Origin: Unio delphinus
Lineage: Eukaryota; Mollusca; Bivalvia; Unionida; Unionidae
Direction of reading: 5' to 3'
NCBI GenBank assembly: GCA_029339505.1
Contig: JAQISU010000036.1
Coordinates: forward strand, 8,725,001 to 8,789,000
Length of the DNA: 64,000 nt
Both the position numbers and the translations under genes were made by a program. Positions 1-13,005 of this stretch are shown here, one piece after another. Position 1 is the first letter of the stretch. Each line of letters starts with the position of its first letter. Under the pieces are notes generated by a model. It was not told the origin of the DNA, did no database searches, and worked only from the letters and a program-made list of their open reading frames with translations.

Positions 1-303
1 TATAATGATGAATGTGTTGATGAACTCAAAAACAGGAAAACACATTATCGAAAGTCAACAACCCTAAAGGTAGACATCACTATAAACTGTCACACTGCAG
101 ACATCGTATCCATACGACAGTAAAAGTGTTAAAGCTACGTTAAAAATCCTAATTATTCTTAAGATAAAATATGTTTATATTCCTAACGACGATACTCATA
201 AAGATTGAACTGTCTAATCTGTTTGGTAATATAATGATGAATGTGTTGATGAACTCAAAAACAGGAAAACATATTATCGAAAGTCAACAACCCTAAAGGT
301 AGA
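1..303. repeat. 74-bp direct repeat pair (1-74 and 230-303)
   Basis: Positions 1-74 and 230-303 are nearly identical, both starting TATAATGATGAATGTG and ending CCCTAAAGGTAGA. The 155 bases between them hold a SINE 3' fragment, so the pair may be a duplication around that insertion or part of a larger repeat cut by the window edge. Confidence 0.8.
72..155 (+). repeat. SINE 3'-end fragment
   Basis: This stretch (CATCACTATAAACTG, CACTGCAGACATC, AAAGCTACGTTAA) matches the distal part of the two tRNA-derived SINEs at 37430-37720 and 40150-40442 when those are read on the minus strand. Only the 3' part is present here. Confidence 0.65.
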
Positions 304-1212
304 ACGATATGGCCTCGTTCAGTGAACAAACATGGCCAAATGAATTATGCGAAATGCTAATAAATTAGTTGCCAAACGTTATGGAAAAAATATTCGAATA
401 TCACCAAACAAGATAAGCAGTTTAAACGCAAATTCGAACTGTTTGGCTTCCAGGATTCGTATTCGCAGTTACATATATTGCAATAATTTTTGAACAGAAC
501 ATTCCGAACTGATAATACTGAACAAGGAACATGTATTAGAAGATTATTTCAAATTTACAACTAAATTGGGATAGTTAGAGTCGCGCCACTTCTTAATCAC
601 ACTCTTTAAAATTAAATATTAATTGGTATCCCACTCATCTATCATAAACTTCCCCACCCCCAATTACACTCTCAGAGAAGCAGCCGTATTGAAATCTAAT
701 TCGGAAACACTGAAGTTGATATTTGCTTGAGACCGTTGTAAATGATGAGCATTTTATCAAGACCCTAATAAATGTTGATCATTATATCAAAATAATAATG
801 TTAAACTGAATCAATAAAGAAAGAAAAAACTAATTATTGAAGTTATTGAAAAGTATCAAAGCAATGTGAAATTTGACAGGATATTAATACTACTGTGATA
901 CAAATGAATATATTCCCGCGGGCAAGGAATTATTTTATAAATAGGTGTAGTAACAGCAAATTAATTAATTGTAATTTGACAATATATTTATTGCCTTTAA
1001 AATCAAGGAAATCTTTTTCATTTTTCCATACATTCAACGTCATAGAACACAAAAAATAGTAAAAGTTACAGGACAATTTAGTTTGCAACAAGAGTTTCCA
1101 GAGAAAACGAGAATGCTAGTTTGATTGGGAACTGTATAAAAAAAATGCAATGGTTGGCAATGAAATAATGATTAGCATGAAGATGCTGAGATTAAACAAA
1201 TTTTCTCTGGTT
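304..1212. other. Unassigned AT-rich sequence
   Basis: I see no coding region, known repeat or strong structure. It ends in a pyrimidine-rich tract followed by TTTTTACAG, which leads directly into the 33-bp minisatellite. Confidence 0.5.
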
Positions 1213-3294
1213 TTTACAGATCAGTCTTAACAATGAGTCATGCTGGTTACAGATCAGTCTTAACAATGAGTCATGTTGGTTACAGATCAGTCTTAACAAT
1301 GAGTCATGTTGGTTACAGATCAGTTTTATCAATGAATCATGTTGGTTACAGATCAGTTTTATCAATGAATCATGTTTATCAATGAGTCATGTTGGTTACA
1401 GATCAGTTTTATCAATGAATCATGTTGGTTACAGATCAGTTTTATCAATGAATCATGTTGGTTACAGATCAGTTTTATCAATGAATCATGTTGGTTACAG
1501 ATCAGTTTTATCAATGAATCATGTTGGTTACAGATCAGTTTTATCAATGAATCATGTTGGTTACAGATCAGTTTTATCAATGAATCATGTTGGTTACAGA
1601 TCAGTTTTATCAATGAATCATGTTGGTTACAGATCAGTTTTATCAATGAGTCATGTTGGTTACAGATCAGTTTTATCAATGAATCATGTTGGTTACAGAT
1701 CAGTTTTATCAATGAATCATGTTGGTTACAGATCAGTTTTATCAATGAATCATGTTGGTTACAGATCAGTTTTATCAATGAATCATGTTGGTTACAGATC
1801 AGTTTTATCAATGAATCATGTTGGTTACAGATCAGTTTTATCAATGAATCATGTTGGTTACAGATCAGTTTTAACAATGAGTCATGCTGGTTACAGGTCA
1901 TTTTTAACAATGAGTCATGTTGGTTACAGATCATTCTTAGCAATGAGTCATGTTGGTTGCATATCATTTTTAACAATGAGTCATGTTGGTTGCATATCAG
2001 TTTTAACAATGAGTCATGGTGGTTACAGATCAGTTTTAACAATGAGTCTTGCTGGTTACAGATCATTTTTTATCAATGAGTCATGTTGATTACAGTTCAT
2101 TTTTAACAATGAAATGAGTCTTGCTGGTTACAGATCATTTTTATCAATGAGTCATGTTGGTTACAGATCAATTTTAACAATGAGATGGGTCTTGCTGGTT
2201 ACAGATCAGTTTTATCAATGAGTCATGTTGGTTACAGATCAGTTTTAACAATGAGTCTTGCTGGTTGCATATCAGTTTTATCAATGAGTCATGTTGGTTG
2301 CATATCAGTTTTATCAATGAGTCATGTCGGTTACAGATCAGTTTTATCAATGAGTCATGCTGGTTACAGATCAGTTTTAACAATGAGTCATGCTGGTTAC
2401 AGATCAGTTTTATCAATGAATCATGTTGGTTACAGATCAGTTTTAACAATGAATCATGTTGGTTACAGATCAGTTTTATCAATGAATCATGTTGGTTACA
2501 GATCAGTTTTAACAATGAGTCATGCTGGTTACAGGTCATTTTTAACAATGAGTCATGTTGGTTACAGATCATTCTTAGCAATGAGTCATGTTGGTTGCAT
2601 ATCATTTTTAACAATGAGTCATGTTGGTTGCATATCAGTTTTAACAATGAGTCATGGTGGTTACAGATCAGTTTTAACAATGAGTCTTGCTGGTTACAGA
2701 TCATTTTTTATCAATGAGTAATGTTGATTACAGTTCATTTTTAACAATGAAATGAGTCTTGCTGGTTACAGATCATTTTTATCAATGAGTCAGGTTGGTT
2801 ACAGATCAATTTTAACAATGAGATGGGTCTTGCTGGTTACAGATCAGTTTTATCAATGAGTCATGTTGGTTACAGATCAGTTTTAACAATGAGTCTTGCT
2901 GGTTGCATATCAGTTTTATCAATGAGTCATGTTGGTTGCATATCAGTTTTATCAATGAGTCATGTCGGTTACAGATCAGTTTTATCAATGAGTCATGCTG
3001 GTTACAGATCAGTTTTAACAATGAGTCATGCTGGTTGCATATCAGTTTTAACAATGAAATGAGTCTTGCTGGTTACAGATCATTTTTATCAATGAGTCAT
3101 GTTGGTTACAGATCAATTTTAACAATGAAATGGGTCTTGCTGGTTACAGATCAGTTTTATCAATGAGTCATGTTGGTTACAGATCAGTTTTATCAATGAA
3201 TCATGTTGGTTGCATATCAGTTTTATCAATGAGTCATGTTGGTTACAGATCAGTCTTAACAATGAGTCATGCTGGTTGCATATCAGTTTTAACA
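1213..3294. repeat. 33-bp minisatellite
   Basis: About 60 tandem units of 33 bp with the core GGTTACAGATCAGTTTTA followed by TCAATGA and TCATGTT. Variants differ by substitutions, such as CATATCAG for CAGATCAG, and in a few places a short insertion resets the register. A block of several variant units recurs (1860-2190, 2510-2830, 2830-3060), so there is higher-order duplication. Because 33 is divisible by three, long open frames appear on both strands; they are a by-product of the repeat. Confidence 0.95.
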
Positions 3295-3463
3295 ACCCCT
3301 AATCTCTTGTACCTGAAGATATGAGATTACAACATGTACTGCATGATCACTATATCTCATACTAAAATTAAAAATCAACAAACAAGCTCAATAATCAAAC
3401 AATCATTTAAATTAATGATTCTGAAAGGAAATTTACACTCTCACCATTGTTGTTTTTTTTTTT

Positions 3464-3667
3464 TTAAAACAAATTCCTAGAACAGATTTCTTGAAATTTA
3501 ATGCAAGATTTTTTTGCAAACTCTTGCTTGTCAAAGTCAGGATGTTTGGCTTCATATCTAACAAGCAGTTTCTCATGAAGAGACTTCAATGAAAGATTGT
3601 TTCTTTTGAGCAACTGTATTGCATTTTGGACAGAGAACCCTCTCTCACAAGGCACTCGCCCGAACAC
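3464..3667 (-). pseudogene. hAT-type transposase C-terminal fragment
   Basis: A 67-codon minus-strand open frame contains PCERGFSVQNAIQ and KRNNLSL. This resembles the conserved C-terminal dimerisation segment of hAT-family transposases and related domesticated zinc-finger proteins. No upstream transposase domain is visible. The call rests on motif recognition only. Confidence 0.5.
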
Positions 3668-3689
3668 AAGTCAAGCATGTCATTCCAGT

Positions 3690-3912
3690 AGACCATCCGT
3701 ATTCTGCATTAACACTAAATGGTACTTTTCCGCTATAAATTGAGTATTATAAAAGATTTAACGCATTGGGTCATTAGAATAGGATTATACTTACCGTCTG
3801 GGTACAAAGGTTAGTCTAAATAAATTTATTAATTAATGGCGTGCAGTCCGATCGTTGGCAGTAATGGTTTACGAACGTACCATATAGTGTTAATGCAGAA
3901 TACGGTTGGTCT
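3690..3912. mobile_element. Palindromic MITE with 36-bp inverted termini
   Basis: The left arm 3690-3725 (AGACCATCCGTATTCTGCAT onward) is the reverse complement of 3877-3912 with few mismatches. There is no coding capacity between the arms. The 10-mer GTCATTCCAG occurs at 3679-3688 and 3959-3968, just outside the region, and could be a target duplication if the true borders lie a little further out. Confidence 0.7.
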
Positions 3913-3968
3913 CGTCAAGTTAAAATAAAAAAGGTTTAGAGACCAACTAGCTGGTATAGTCATTCCAG

Positions 3969-4475
3969 CAGATGAATTGTATTCCTTCCACGGGAATTTT
4001 TCCTCTATTTATCGTTGAAATTACGCGCCACAGTTACTTTTATATATTCGTCATCCTTCACCTTCTTTGCTGATGATTGTTCGTGGTTTTCTTCTGGAGG
4101 TCTTTTTCTTCTTAGAATAGTATCAATGATGCTTCGCTTGCAAGAAATGCTGCTGAGCGTGAAGGAAATCAAGTAATCACGAGATTAGGGGAAGCTATCC
4201 CATTATAATAAAGCCTATACATGTACTAGAACCAGACGGGTATGCGCTCGCGAGATTAGGGGAAGCTACTCTGTCATAACAAAGCTTACACTCGATCTCG
4301 GTCACGATACCGTCGTTCATCAACTGCATTTGAGATTTAACACATCGCAGCATTTACAACCAGTGCGTCAAAAATACGCATGTCAATAAAACGAGTGCGT
4401 CCATTTTTGTGAACGTGCGTCTCTGACGCACAACTGTGCGTAAAGGGAAACACTGGGACTCACTGTTAGTTTTAA
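3969..4475. other. Non-coding sequence with a short internal duplication
   Basis: The motif CGAGATTAGGGGAAGCTA occurs twice (about 4178-4195 and 4250-4267), each followed by a related AT-rich segment. I recognise nothing else here. Confidence 0.5.
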
Positions 4476-4479
4476 AATT

Positions 4480-4870
4480 GAGTCACTTGGGTGTCTGATT
4501 AGTTTAACAATGAGCCATGTTGGTGTCAAATTGTTTTTTTTTAAGTTATGTTGGTGACAGAATGGTTCAATTGCTACTCAAGATGGCGGCAAATTAGTTC
4601 AACAATGAGTCATGTTGGTAGAAGTTTGGTTTGAATCAAATGAGTGGCAGGTTGATTTCATTATGAATCATGTACGTGGGAGATATATTTGAGTCATATA
4701 GGTGTTACTTTGGTCTGAGTCATGTAGGTGTTAGATTGAGGTAAGTCATGTGGGTGGCAAACTGGTTTCACAATAATTCATGAGGGTGACGTATTAGATT
4801 AGTTATGTGTCATGTGGGTGACATAATAGTTTATGAGTCATGTGGGTGACAGATTGATATAATGTGCACA
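4480..4870. repeat. Degenerate tandem repeat
   Basis: Diverged units of roughly 27-33 bp built on GAGTCATGTGGGTGACAGA. They resemble, without clearly being copies of, the 33-bp array upstream, which shares GAGTCATGTTGG. Confidence 0.6.
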
Positions 4871-5034
4871 GATTTACAAGATTTCGTGACGATGTCTTTC
4901 ATATATATTCTTTTAAAAAGTACCCATTAGCAGTATATAGGTGTATTTATTTAACACTACGGCACCATATTTGATATTCGAAAAGTACACTTTGTAATAT
5001 TTACATCTTATATAACCAACTGATTATTCAGACG

Positions 5035-5500
5035 GGAGACAAGGCCACTGTGATCTCATTCAAAAGTACTCTTAAACTTCACTTATTTCGGCAGCGTCCA
5101 AGGTGGCATAAGGAGAGGATGACAGACAAAAATGTGGACTGACAACATCACATAATGGACCAGGAAAAGTGTTGCGTCGACACATGCATTTGCACATGAT
5201 TGAGACAAGTGGAGAGAACTGGTCAGATGTTCGATAGCACAGCGCCTCGACCTTCCCACTAGGCAAAGACACTGATAATGATGATGGTGATGATAATTTC
5301 GACTACAAGAACATACATATAGACTTAATAATGCTTACTGGCCTACAATTATTGGGAGCCTGTTTTTGCTTTTGTAATTTCATATTTTTGGTTTTGTAAT
5401 CTTGTGGTATAATATGTTTTCATGTGTTACGTAATATTACAAGCGCGTGGAGCTTCTAAAGATGAAACATTGAATTATGTCAACCTTATTATTATTAGTA

Positions 5501-5533
<33 letters not shown>

Positions 5534-5535
5534 TC
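5035..5535 (+). mobile_element. LINE 3'-end remnant with microsatellite tail
   Basis: The segment around 5060-5100 reads like the end of the reverse-transcriptase ORF seen in the LINE at 39770-39815 (serial Ser-Thr-Leu-Lys codons, then Leu-Phe). The motif GCGCGTGGAGCTTCTAAAGATG followed by ATTATTATTAG and a (TAG)n run mirrors the 3' terminus of that LINE. The 5' part is missing. Confidence 0.5.
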
Positions 5536-7500
5536 AAAAGGACTTAGTTGATAGCAGATAAGTAAATTTGTTACCGATTTCATACAAAAATACTTCTAGG
5601 AAATGTGGTTACATTCTGTTCTGCGGTTTTGGAAAACTGGCTGTGTAAAGATTTGTTTTTTTTTGTTTCTACTTTTCTTAAGAAAGGTGGCACGACATTT
5701 TTATTAAAATCTTGAAAGTCAGTATGCAAAGATGTTTTTGAAAGGTATGTTCCATTCGGTTCTGTGATCATGGTGAAGAAGACAACTGTGTTCAGTAGTT
5801 GCGTTGTATTTGTATAAGTGTACAGTAGTTGTATTGTATTTGTTTAGAATCGACGGTTATATCTGACGACGGATAGGCAGAATTTACACAAATAGGAAAT
5901 TCATCATTGCGTAAATGAATTGTATGACATTTATTCAAATACACAAGTATGTCACTTGCTTTTTTGGTCAGAATAAGTCTTTTAACTTTTTGAGCAGAAA
6001 AAGTTAAATGTGTATTCTGTATTTAGCAGAGATATCCATATTTGCTGGTATTATTATAGTACAAACTTAAATGTCCTTTATGAGTTAATGATTACTACCA
6101 AAACTCAGAATAATCTTGGCAGTTTTTAAGCACACATCGTGTCATTGTTGTTTTATTTGTACTATATCTTAAGTATCATTTCTAAAGTTAACATGTATTT
6201 CTGACTGAACGTGTTCTCTTAAATCTGGAGCAATTGATTGAAGTGTGTTTTCAGACAAAGTATTTTTCTTTCTTTCTTTCTTTCTCTGACTGCAGATTAA
6301 CAACATATTCGTACAATAAATCGAAATGACCTCGTGTCGGAAACCAATCAACGAAGTTTTGTAAGTTAAAATGGCCAAGTAGCTTTGAGGTTAAGTTAAA
6401 ATTGGTGTATTGACCTTAAAGATTAAGTTATAATAGGTGCAGTGATCGAGGTTTAGTTAAAATTGATCCAATGACCTTTGAAAATAAGTTAACATTGGTT
6501 CATTGGCTTTTGAGGTCAATACAAACTGTGCCCAAACGCTTTTGGTAAGCTGAAACTACCACACAATGGACATGTAAATAATATGACAGGAATATTTAAG
6601 TGCAAGCAACTGTCCCGGGCCTGGTTTAACTACCACGTGAAGCTTTCTTAACCATCACAACATCCATGAAACTGAATACATAAACGCATATTTTCAGTTC
6701 GTTTTAGACTCTAGTGATTACGTTTTGCTCAATATTAGCAAAATTCTGTACTCGTCAGCCGGTCTCATGGAAGAATCAGATAACCCACATTCATTGTATT
6801 TTTACGCAATACACTAGAGTGCAAGAACAGCTAGTTAAGAGGTTCCAGGAGTGATAATTCTGACATTGATTTATTTGTAACATAAAATATGTGAAAAGAA
6901 AGAAATTGATAAGAACGGAAAAAAATGTATTTTTGATTTTTAGACGATCAAAGTAATATTTGATCATTAACACAAACCTAACACTTCGTTACAAAGACAG
7001 CAAGAGAAAACGAAAAATGGCAACACTGACAGTGTAAGCAGTCATGCAACGAGAGGAATATTCGATTTCTGGTTAGAATTCGATATCAATGCATATAAGC
7101 TTAACAGTTTAGCAGTTTGTCTCATTTAGTAAAAGGAGAAACACAGTTAAAGTAGGCACTAAATAAAATCAAAATGTAAATGAATGTTTATGGCTTGTCC
7201 TGTTTAGTGAAGATAATGAGTTTGTTTGCGCAATTTACTGATGTGCAATGCATTAGTAAAATTTGGGTCCTGTGTCGTCACTTCAGTGCCTGTAGAAAAG
7301 GAAAGTGTTAACGGGAGACAAAGTGTTACAAGAATAGTCTTGGAACTTTTATCATTTGTTTAACTATAATAAATATAATTGCAAAAATGGTGCCGCCATC
7401 AGAAAAAAGAATACGCAGACATTTTGTATCAAAAAACCTCCAACCAAATGTAATTATTTATACAGAAAGCATTAGAGGAGCAGAGAGTTCCTTTAGTGTT
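5536..7500. other. Non-coding sequence with small repeats
   Basis: No gene recognised. It contains a (TTTC)n microsatellite near 6262-6284 and about four diverged ~40-bp units at 6365-6525, each with AAGTTAAAATTGG and TGACCTTTGA variants. Confidence 0.5.
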
Positions 7501-7505
7501 TTTAG

Positions 7506-7572
7506 AAAGAATCCATTTGATGCTTAACGGGTTCTTGTGTTTTTGTCGCCAAAAAATCAATTGCATTCATGC
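7506..7572 (-). pseudogene. Packaging ATPase N-terminal remnant (fossil copy 1)
   Basis: About 20 codons match the start of the intact ATPase (the run around IDFSATKT), ending at the divergent start next to the zinc-ribbon gene. The rest of the gene is gone, which marks the left truncation of fossil copy 1. Confidence 0.6.
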
Positions 7573-7587
7573 TATTATAAATAAATT

Positions 7588-7744
7588 ATGGATCTATATT
7601 GTGTGCAATGTAAGAAGTGTACTAGCACAAACGACTAGACGACAATTACAACTGATAATAACAAATCAACACTTGCTGGTAAGTGTGTACAATGTTGTAC
7701 AAAAACATTTAGATTTGTTCCCCGTGATAAAATCAAGGATTTAT
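7588..7744 (+). pseudogene. Zinc-ribbon protein remnant (fossil copy 1)
   Basis: Homologous to the 61-codon protein at 43842: the start MDLYCVQCK and the second CVQC region are still readable. An in-frame TAG interrupts it after about 15 codons. The A-run that follows has expanded to 22 A at 7745-7766, where the intact copy has a nine-A slippery site. Confidence 0.75.
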
Positions 7745-7766
7745 AAAAAAAAAAAAAAAAAAAAAA

Positions 7767-8121
7767 CGAGGACGTGATATTGCAGCCAAGTTAGTAAAAC
7801 TCCCAGGAACATCATAGGCGAAATATCTGGGAGATAAACATCTTCCAGGGTATAGTTATTGTGGACCCGGGACCAGACTCGATATCCGACTCGATGATCA
7901 AAACCAACCTCGACCCGGTGAATATCCAATAAACACCATAAGGCGTGTCATGCTCATGATGTTGCTTATAAAAGCAGTAATCTGCAACATAGACATATCG
8001 CAGATGTGAAATTGATTCATGCGTTGAATTCTATCACTGATAACTCCTTCAAAGAAAAGTTGGCTTCATGGTTGATAAAATCGGCGATGAAAGTAAATTG
8101 ATGTCGGGTGCTGGCAATTAA
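7767..8121 (+). pseudogene. Phospholipase A2 domain remnant (fossil copy 1)
   Basis: Homologous to 44000-44359. The calcium-loop region YCGPGT and the HDxxY helix region are still recognisable, but a stop and a one-base indel separate them. Confidence 0.7.
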
Positions 8122-8128
8122 TAACAAC

Positions 8129-9070
8129 ATGTAATCTATTTATTATTCCCCAAGAGGATACTGGAGGGGTAAATCAGCAATCAGTAAACTTGCTAGCGCC
8201 GCAAATGTGAAAAATACCAAAGCAGCAGATTGGTTATCCAAACAGGCGATATAGCAAATTTATCTACCACCACCTAAACAAATTAATTTCTCGCATTTTG
8301 ATCTGAGAGTCGTTAATGGGGTTCATCAAGCTGTTATATTATTTCTGCCGCATGATGGTGTTTACAAATACGCGCTAACTGTAGTTGAGGTTGCGAGTAG
8401 ATACAAACAAGCGAAACCGCTAACGACGAAGTCATCAACTGAGGTGGCTTCTACGTTTGAAAGGATTTATCGGCGGGGTCCTCTGCATTGGCCAAATCTA
8501 TTACAAGTTGATCCTGGCAAGGAATTTCAAGGTGCAGTGTTATCAACAATGAAGAATAATAATGTCACCGTCAAAACGAGGACATACTGCACTACATCGC
8601 GATCAGGCAATTGTGGAACGATTTAATCGGACATATGCTGAGCGGTTATTTGGATATCAATACGCAAAGGAATTTATTCAGGATAAACGATCTCGTGAAT
8701 GGGTCAAAAAATTACTAGGCGTAATTACCGCGCTAAAAAATGAGAATGCTCTAACAATAAACATGAAACCTAACAACGCGATTACAAAGAGGTATATACC
8801 CATAAAACTACAAAATGATTTTTCAAAACAACCAATACTTGGCAATGTCACTGTTAGATATTTATATGAACCAGGAGAGTTCGAAGGTAGTAAAAAAGAG
8901 CTACTGATCCTATTTGGAGTGTTACCGCACATAAAAAATCTAGCATAACACGATCTACGGGTAGACCGCCAGTCTATAAATTGGATTCAACTGCTCCTCA
9001 GCGCGGATTTACTCGTGAACAACAAGTGATACCCGAAGATACTTAATTACCACCGCGTGGTCTTAACTAG
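8129..9070 (+). pseudogene. Polinton integrase remnant (fossil copy 1)
   Basis: Homologous throughout to the integrase at 44364-45326. The second codon is a stop, another stop falls near 8252, and a frameshift near 8570 splits the DDE core. The segment around 8600-8940 preserves the HRDQAIVERFNRT region with its catalytic glutamate and the C-terminal SH3-like part. It lacks the seven-codon palindrome-bearing insertion present in the intact copy. Confidence 0.85.
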
Positions 9071-10701
9071 TACCTCTGCGTCTGTTACACTCAAGACATG
9101 TCAACATCACATTATCTCTGGTATGACCTACGCTGCTATTTTTTCTGTCTACGTTAAATTGGCTGGGGTCATTATCCGACCCACACCAACTCATTATACA
9201 ATTACAAACTCGCGCAGTGATTATTCTGTTGTTGTTTCAGTGTAATTATAAATTCAGCATCAATATCAAATTATAGTTTACTTTAATTTTTTCCTGATAT
9301 TAATAACCAGAGAGTTTTTTTTTCTGAATATGTCATGGTGGACAATATCACTGATTATTGTGTTATTATAATCTAAAACAACTCTTCGAAGTTAATTTAT
9401 TCTTCGTACTCTTGACACTGCAAGATAAACTAAATTCAAGCACTCGATGCGATTATCAATGATCCAAACAATTGTATCGGATATAGTCAACCCTTGCGAA
9501 GAATGTATCATCGCTGCGTATCCTAGCTTCCACGAGGATTTTTCAGCGCACAATGCATCTTCGACAACACCGATATCAACCAACACAATATCATTTTTCA
9601 CGAGAATTTGTTATTCACTTTGTCCAGGAATATCAACTTCGATATTCTGTTTTCGTTTACCCATGGGTCTATAGCACAGCGGCACTGGAAGTGTTGCAAT
9701 TTTTTTTTATGCGCGCTAAATAACTTCATCTGAAGTGTGTCTTTGATTATCTTTCTACTTGCCACTATTAAATCGTTTGGTCTCCACGCTTCCCAGAAAT
9801 CATTTAATGGGGTTTCTGAAATTATTTCGCTCGCTATTCCACATTGGATTCTATCTGGTTGTAATCTGATTAGTTTATTAAACTCACGTAATTCATTATC
9901 AAGTGATCTATGATCAGTATTAATTTTTCAATTAATAGTCAACAAAATTCTTCATCCAATCATGTGGAGATTTCCATTTAATTGGTGGTTGACCGTGATC
10001 ACCACACATTAGCGCTTTTGTATTCGCTAGCAATAACCAATCGAGAAACCTTTGTAATACATCTAACGACATTGTGCATATCTCATCCCAAATAATAATT
10101 TCAGGAATATATTTCTCGCCCATTCGATCAGGAGTCCATTCGTCATTTTTCCATCGAAAGAAGCTGTGATAATTGCAAGCATTAACCCTCCGTTGTGTCA
10201 TCTCTCTTTCAAGTTTATTTGTTGGTGTTATCACAATCATGTTTGATTCATCTCGAAATAATTCAATCGCACGAGTCGTCCTCCCTGACCCACCACAGCC
10301 GTTTAGGTAACTGGTTTTATAACTACATATTGGATTGGATATCGAAGGTGCATTAGATAGTTCTGATATCTGATTATTTTTCAAGTAATTGTTTTCCATC
10401 ATAACATCTGCTGATTTGGAATAATCATGCAGTATTTCCTTTCTAATTCTCCATGATCCCCAACTCTCGTCGGAATTTGTGAATTTGGCCACTGCTTCTT
10501 TATGTTTTACGTTTATATAAAATGACTCAGTGGCGACTCTATCCGCGATGTGAAGAAATCTATTTATCATCGAAAGTAAATTGATAGAAGCATAAGCCAG
10601 CATAGAAGCCCTTAAGTGCGTATACTGAAGATTATATCCATCGTTGTAAGTAACAATTGTACCGATTTTTGTTCCATCGGACAAGAAAGCGTCTTTACGA
10701 T

Positions 10702-10799
<98 letters not shown>

Positions 10800-12605
10800 C
10801 TAGATACTGCATCTGCAATTATAAAATCGTATTCAACATCATCTATAATTAATCGCGAAAAATATCGTCTGTTGTATTCTTTACACCTTGTGTGAATTTA
10901 CCAATTATTTCTCAACCGAGATCTTTTGCTTGTTTATTTCTAACTTCAAAGATCTGCTTGGACCATTTCACGATAAATTATTGTTCGTCTAGATTAGGAA
11001 ATTGTGGTTTTTTTTTTCGCTGATTATACTATCTAGAATATTGGGTTGCGGTAACCAGACTTCAGTTTGTTTCCGATATGATATAATTGCTTCACTGACA
11101 ATCAGCGATATCAGCATTTTAGAATCAATCATATACCGTAATAACACTATTGGCATCCAGTGTTTTTCAGAGATGTGTCTACCAAACCAAACATAACAGT
11201 ACGGATGAAGTCATTTTACCAATTCAGCTGATATCACACGAACAAATCCGGTTAAATCAAAATCGGGCAGTGGTTCATTAATCGCAGCACGGGTCATTTC
11301 GTGCGTAGAATTTCCAAATCTTTTAAAGTACTCAGAGCATTCTCAATATCCGATAAAACTCTCCGGATAACACGCAATCATATCAATGAAAATAATACTT
11401 TAGGGGTCAAATTTTGTATTCCATAATCTGCCATCCCCATATTTCACGCAGCTTGACTTGATATCTGATATAAATTCAGCTCTTGCTGCTTTCCATAGAT
11501 TTCTCTTTCTCGCGAAATGAGCTGCAACGGACGGAATTGTAAAATAGTTTGTTAGTAATTGTTTGTCGTGTTCCGTTGAAAAACCACTAGCTAGATTTCT
11601 CATCTCGTTGTGAAAAGCTTCAGTACGGTATATTTCGCTGTTGGGTCTTACAAATTGATCGAATTTACCTTCTTCGTCTTCAAGACTGTGAAGTAACCAC
11701 ACTGACAGGATTTTTACTTGATTGAGACTAACAAACAAATAATTTCTCCTCAGAGAGTTCCGCTCCCAAGAATTCCACGGGTAGATATTTTATGGTTCTA
11801 CTCCGCTTAAATATTGTTACTGCGGATGTCCACGCGTGTGCATTATGGTCAATAATTTTGATTGGGGATCCTCTCGATTTATATTTTGGTTCATATAATA
11901 TCTCGATTGTTACTGTCGTTATCGTTATTGAAAATTTTAGTATCCGTTCTAACGCGGCCACATTTTGAATTGTTCCTCCGCTCTCCTTCACTGTTAGACC
12001 CCATTCGTTTATTTTTGTTTGCGTCTTAGATCCGTTAATTTATTTCCACGCAACGCATTTGTAAAATGCTCTATTGTTCGTTCTTCTGCACAATTCAGCG
12101 ACGAATATTTCATAGGTTTCTTTTCTCAATACTCGGTTTATCATTTAACGGATAAATTCCATAAACAACCGCGGTTACAGGTTAGGATCTCTCGTAATAC
12201 GGTTTGTCAATTCTAGTCAGAATTCCTGGTTTGGAATTCTGACTCACAGTGACGGTTCTTTTATCTTTCAAGATTGGTTCAAATTTGTCGCTTATAATCC
12301 AATTCCCCGTTTTTGAGTGGATAATGAATTTCACTCTAAAAAAATACTTTTTCTGATCAAGATGTGAGATTATCACTGCTGCTCTTTCGTCGTTCATGGT
12401 AGCATCAACATTACCATCAATTCGAAAATGTTGACCAGCAGTGAGATGAGCCTTCGCCCTTGAATTCATTAAAACCATCACGGATTCAACATATCATTCT
12501 TCTATCATTTATTAGACCCTTTGGTACATCAGTGGAGACTCTATCGAGATTGAATTTGGCATTTTTCGAAGGCGTAATTTTCGATAATCTCTTGAACTCC
12601 TCCAT
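9068..12605 (-). pseudogene. Polymerase-helicase-HNH remnant (fossil copy 1)
   Basis: Homologous to the 1294-aa gene at 45319-49203 and convergent with the integrase remnant in the same way. The best preserved block is 9932-10684, which includes the end of the polymerase palm and a helicase P-loop altered to GSGRTT. The gene is broken by many stops and by a (TA)n expansion at 10704-10796. Its N-terminus (12500-12605) has only one copy of the EFKRL motif, so the tandem N-terminal repeats of the intact gene are not ancestral to both lineages. Confidence 0.85.
10704..10796. repeat. (TA)n microsatellite
   Basis: An uninterrupted TA dinucleotide run of about 46 units sits inside the fossil polymerase gene. 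It creates artificial Ile-Tyr reading frames on both strands. Confidence 0.97.
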
Positions 12606-12648
12606 ATTATAATTAAAACAAATATTTAAATAAAGAATTTATTATATA

Positions 12649-12966
12649 ATGAATCATTGCAAATGCCTTATGATAGGATCGGTAACCGCTTGTAACAAAT
12701 CATGCAGAAATGAATTCTGTGGATATGATTTACAAAGCGTACGTCGTGGAAGTTTTGGACCTGTACCTTGCATATGATGTGTGGTAGACGTGCGTGGTAA
12801 ATCGCAGTTATGTCTGAATTGTGGTGGTAAGCTATACAGAGAGATAAAGCGCTATTATGATAAGAGAATCGAAAACTCCATCAAAGATTCCGACTCTGAC
12901 TCTGTCAAGGATAAAATCATAAGAACACCTCAAGACTACATTGAAAGATTCTCAAGTAATAACTAA
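12649..12966 (+). pseudogene. Zinc-finger protein remnant (fossil copy 1)
   Basis: Homologous to the 120-aa protein at 49245-49607. It starts MNHCKCLMIG and keeps the LCLNCGG knuckle and the IIRTPQDYIERF tail. An in-frame TGA near 12775 breaks it in the middle. Confidence 0.75.
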
Positions 12967-13005
12967 ACCAAATAATTAATTAGACTAAACATATATAGTA
13001 TATAA

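Noticed and set aside
1362..3324. Long open frames on both strands in the 33-bp array
   Set aside because: They arise because the unit length is a multiple of three; all strands and frames give simple peptide repeats with no start context or domain.
10612..10895. Ile-Tyr repeat proteins
   Set aside because: Translations of a TA microsatellite.
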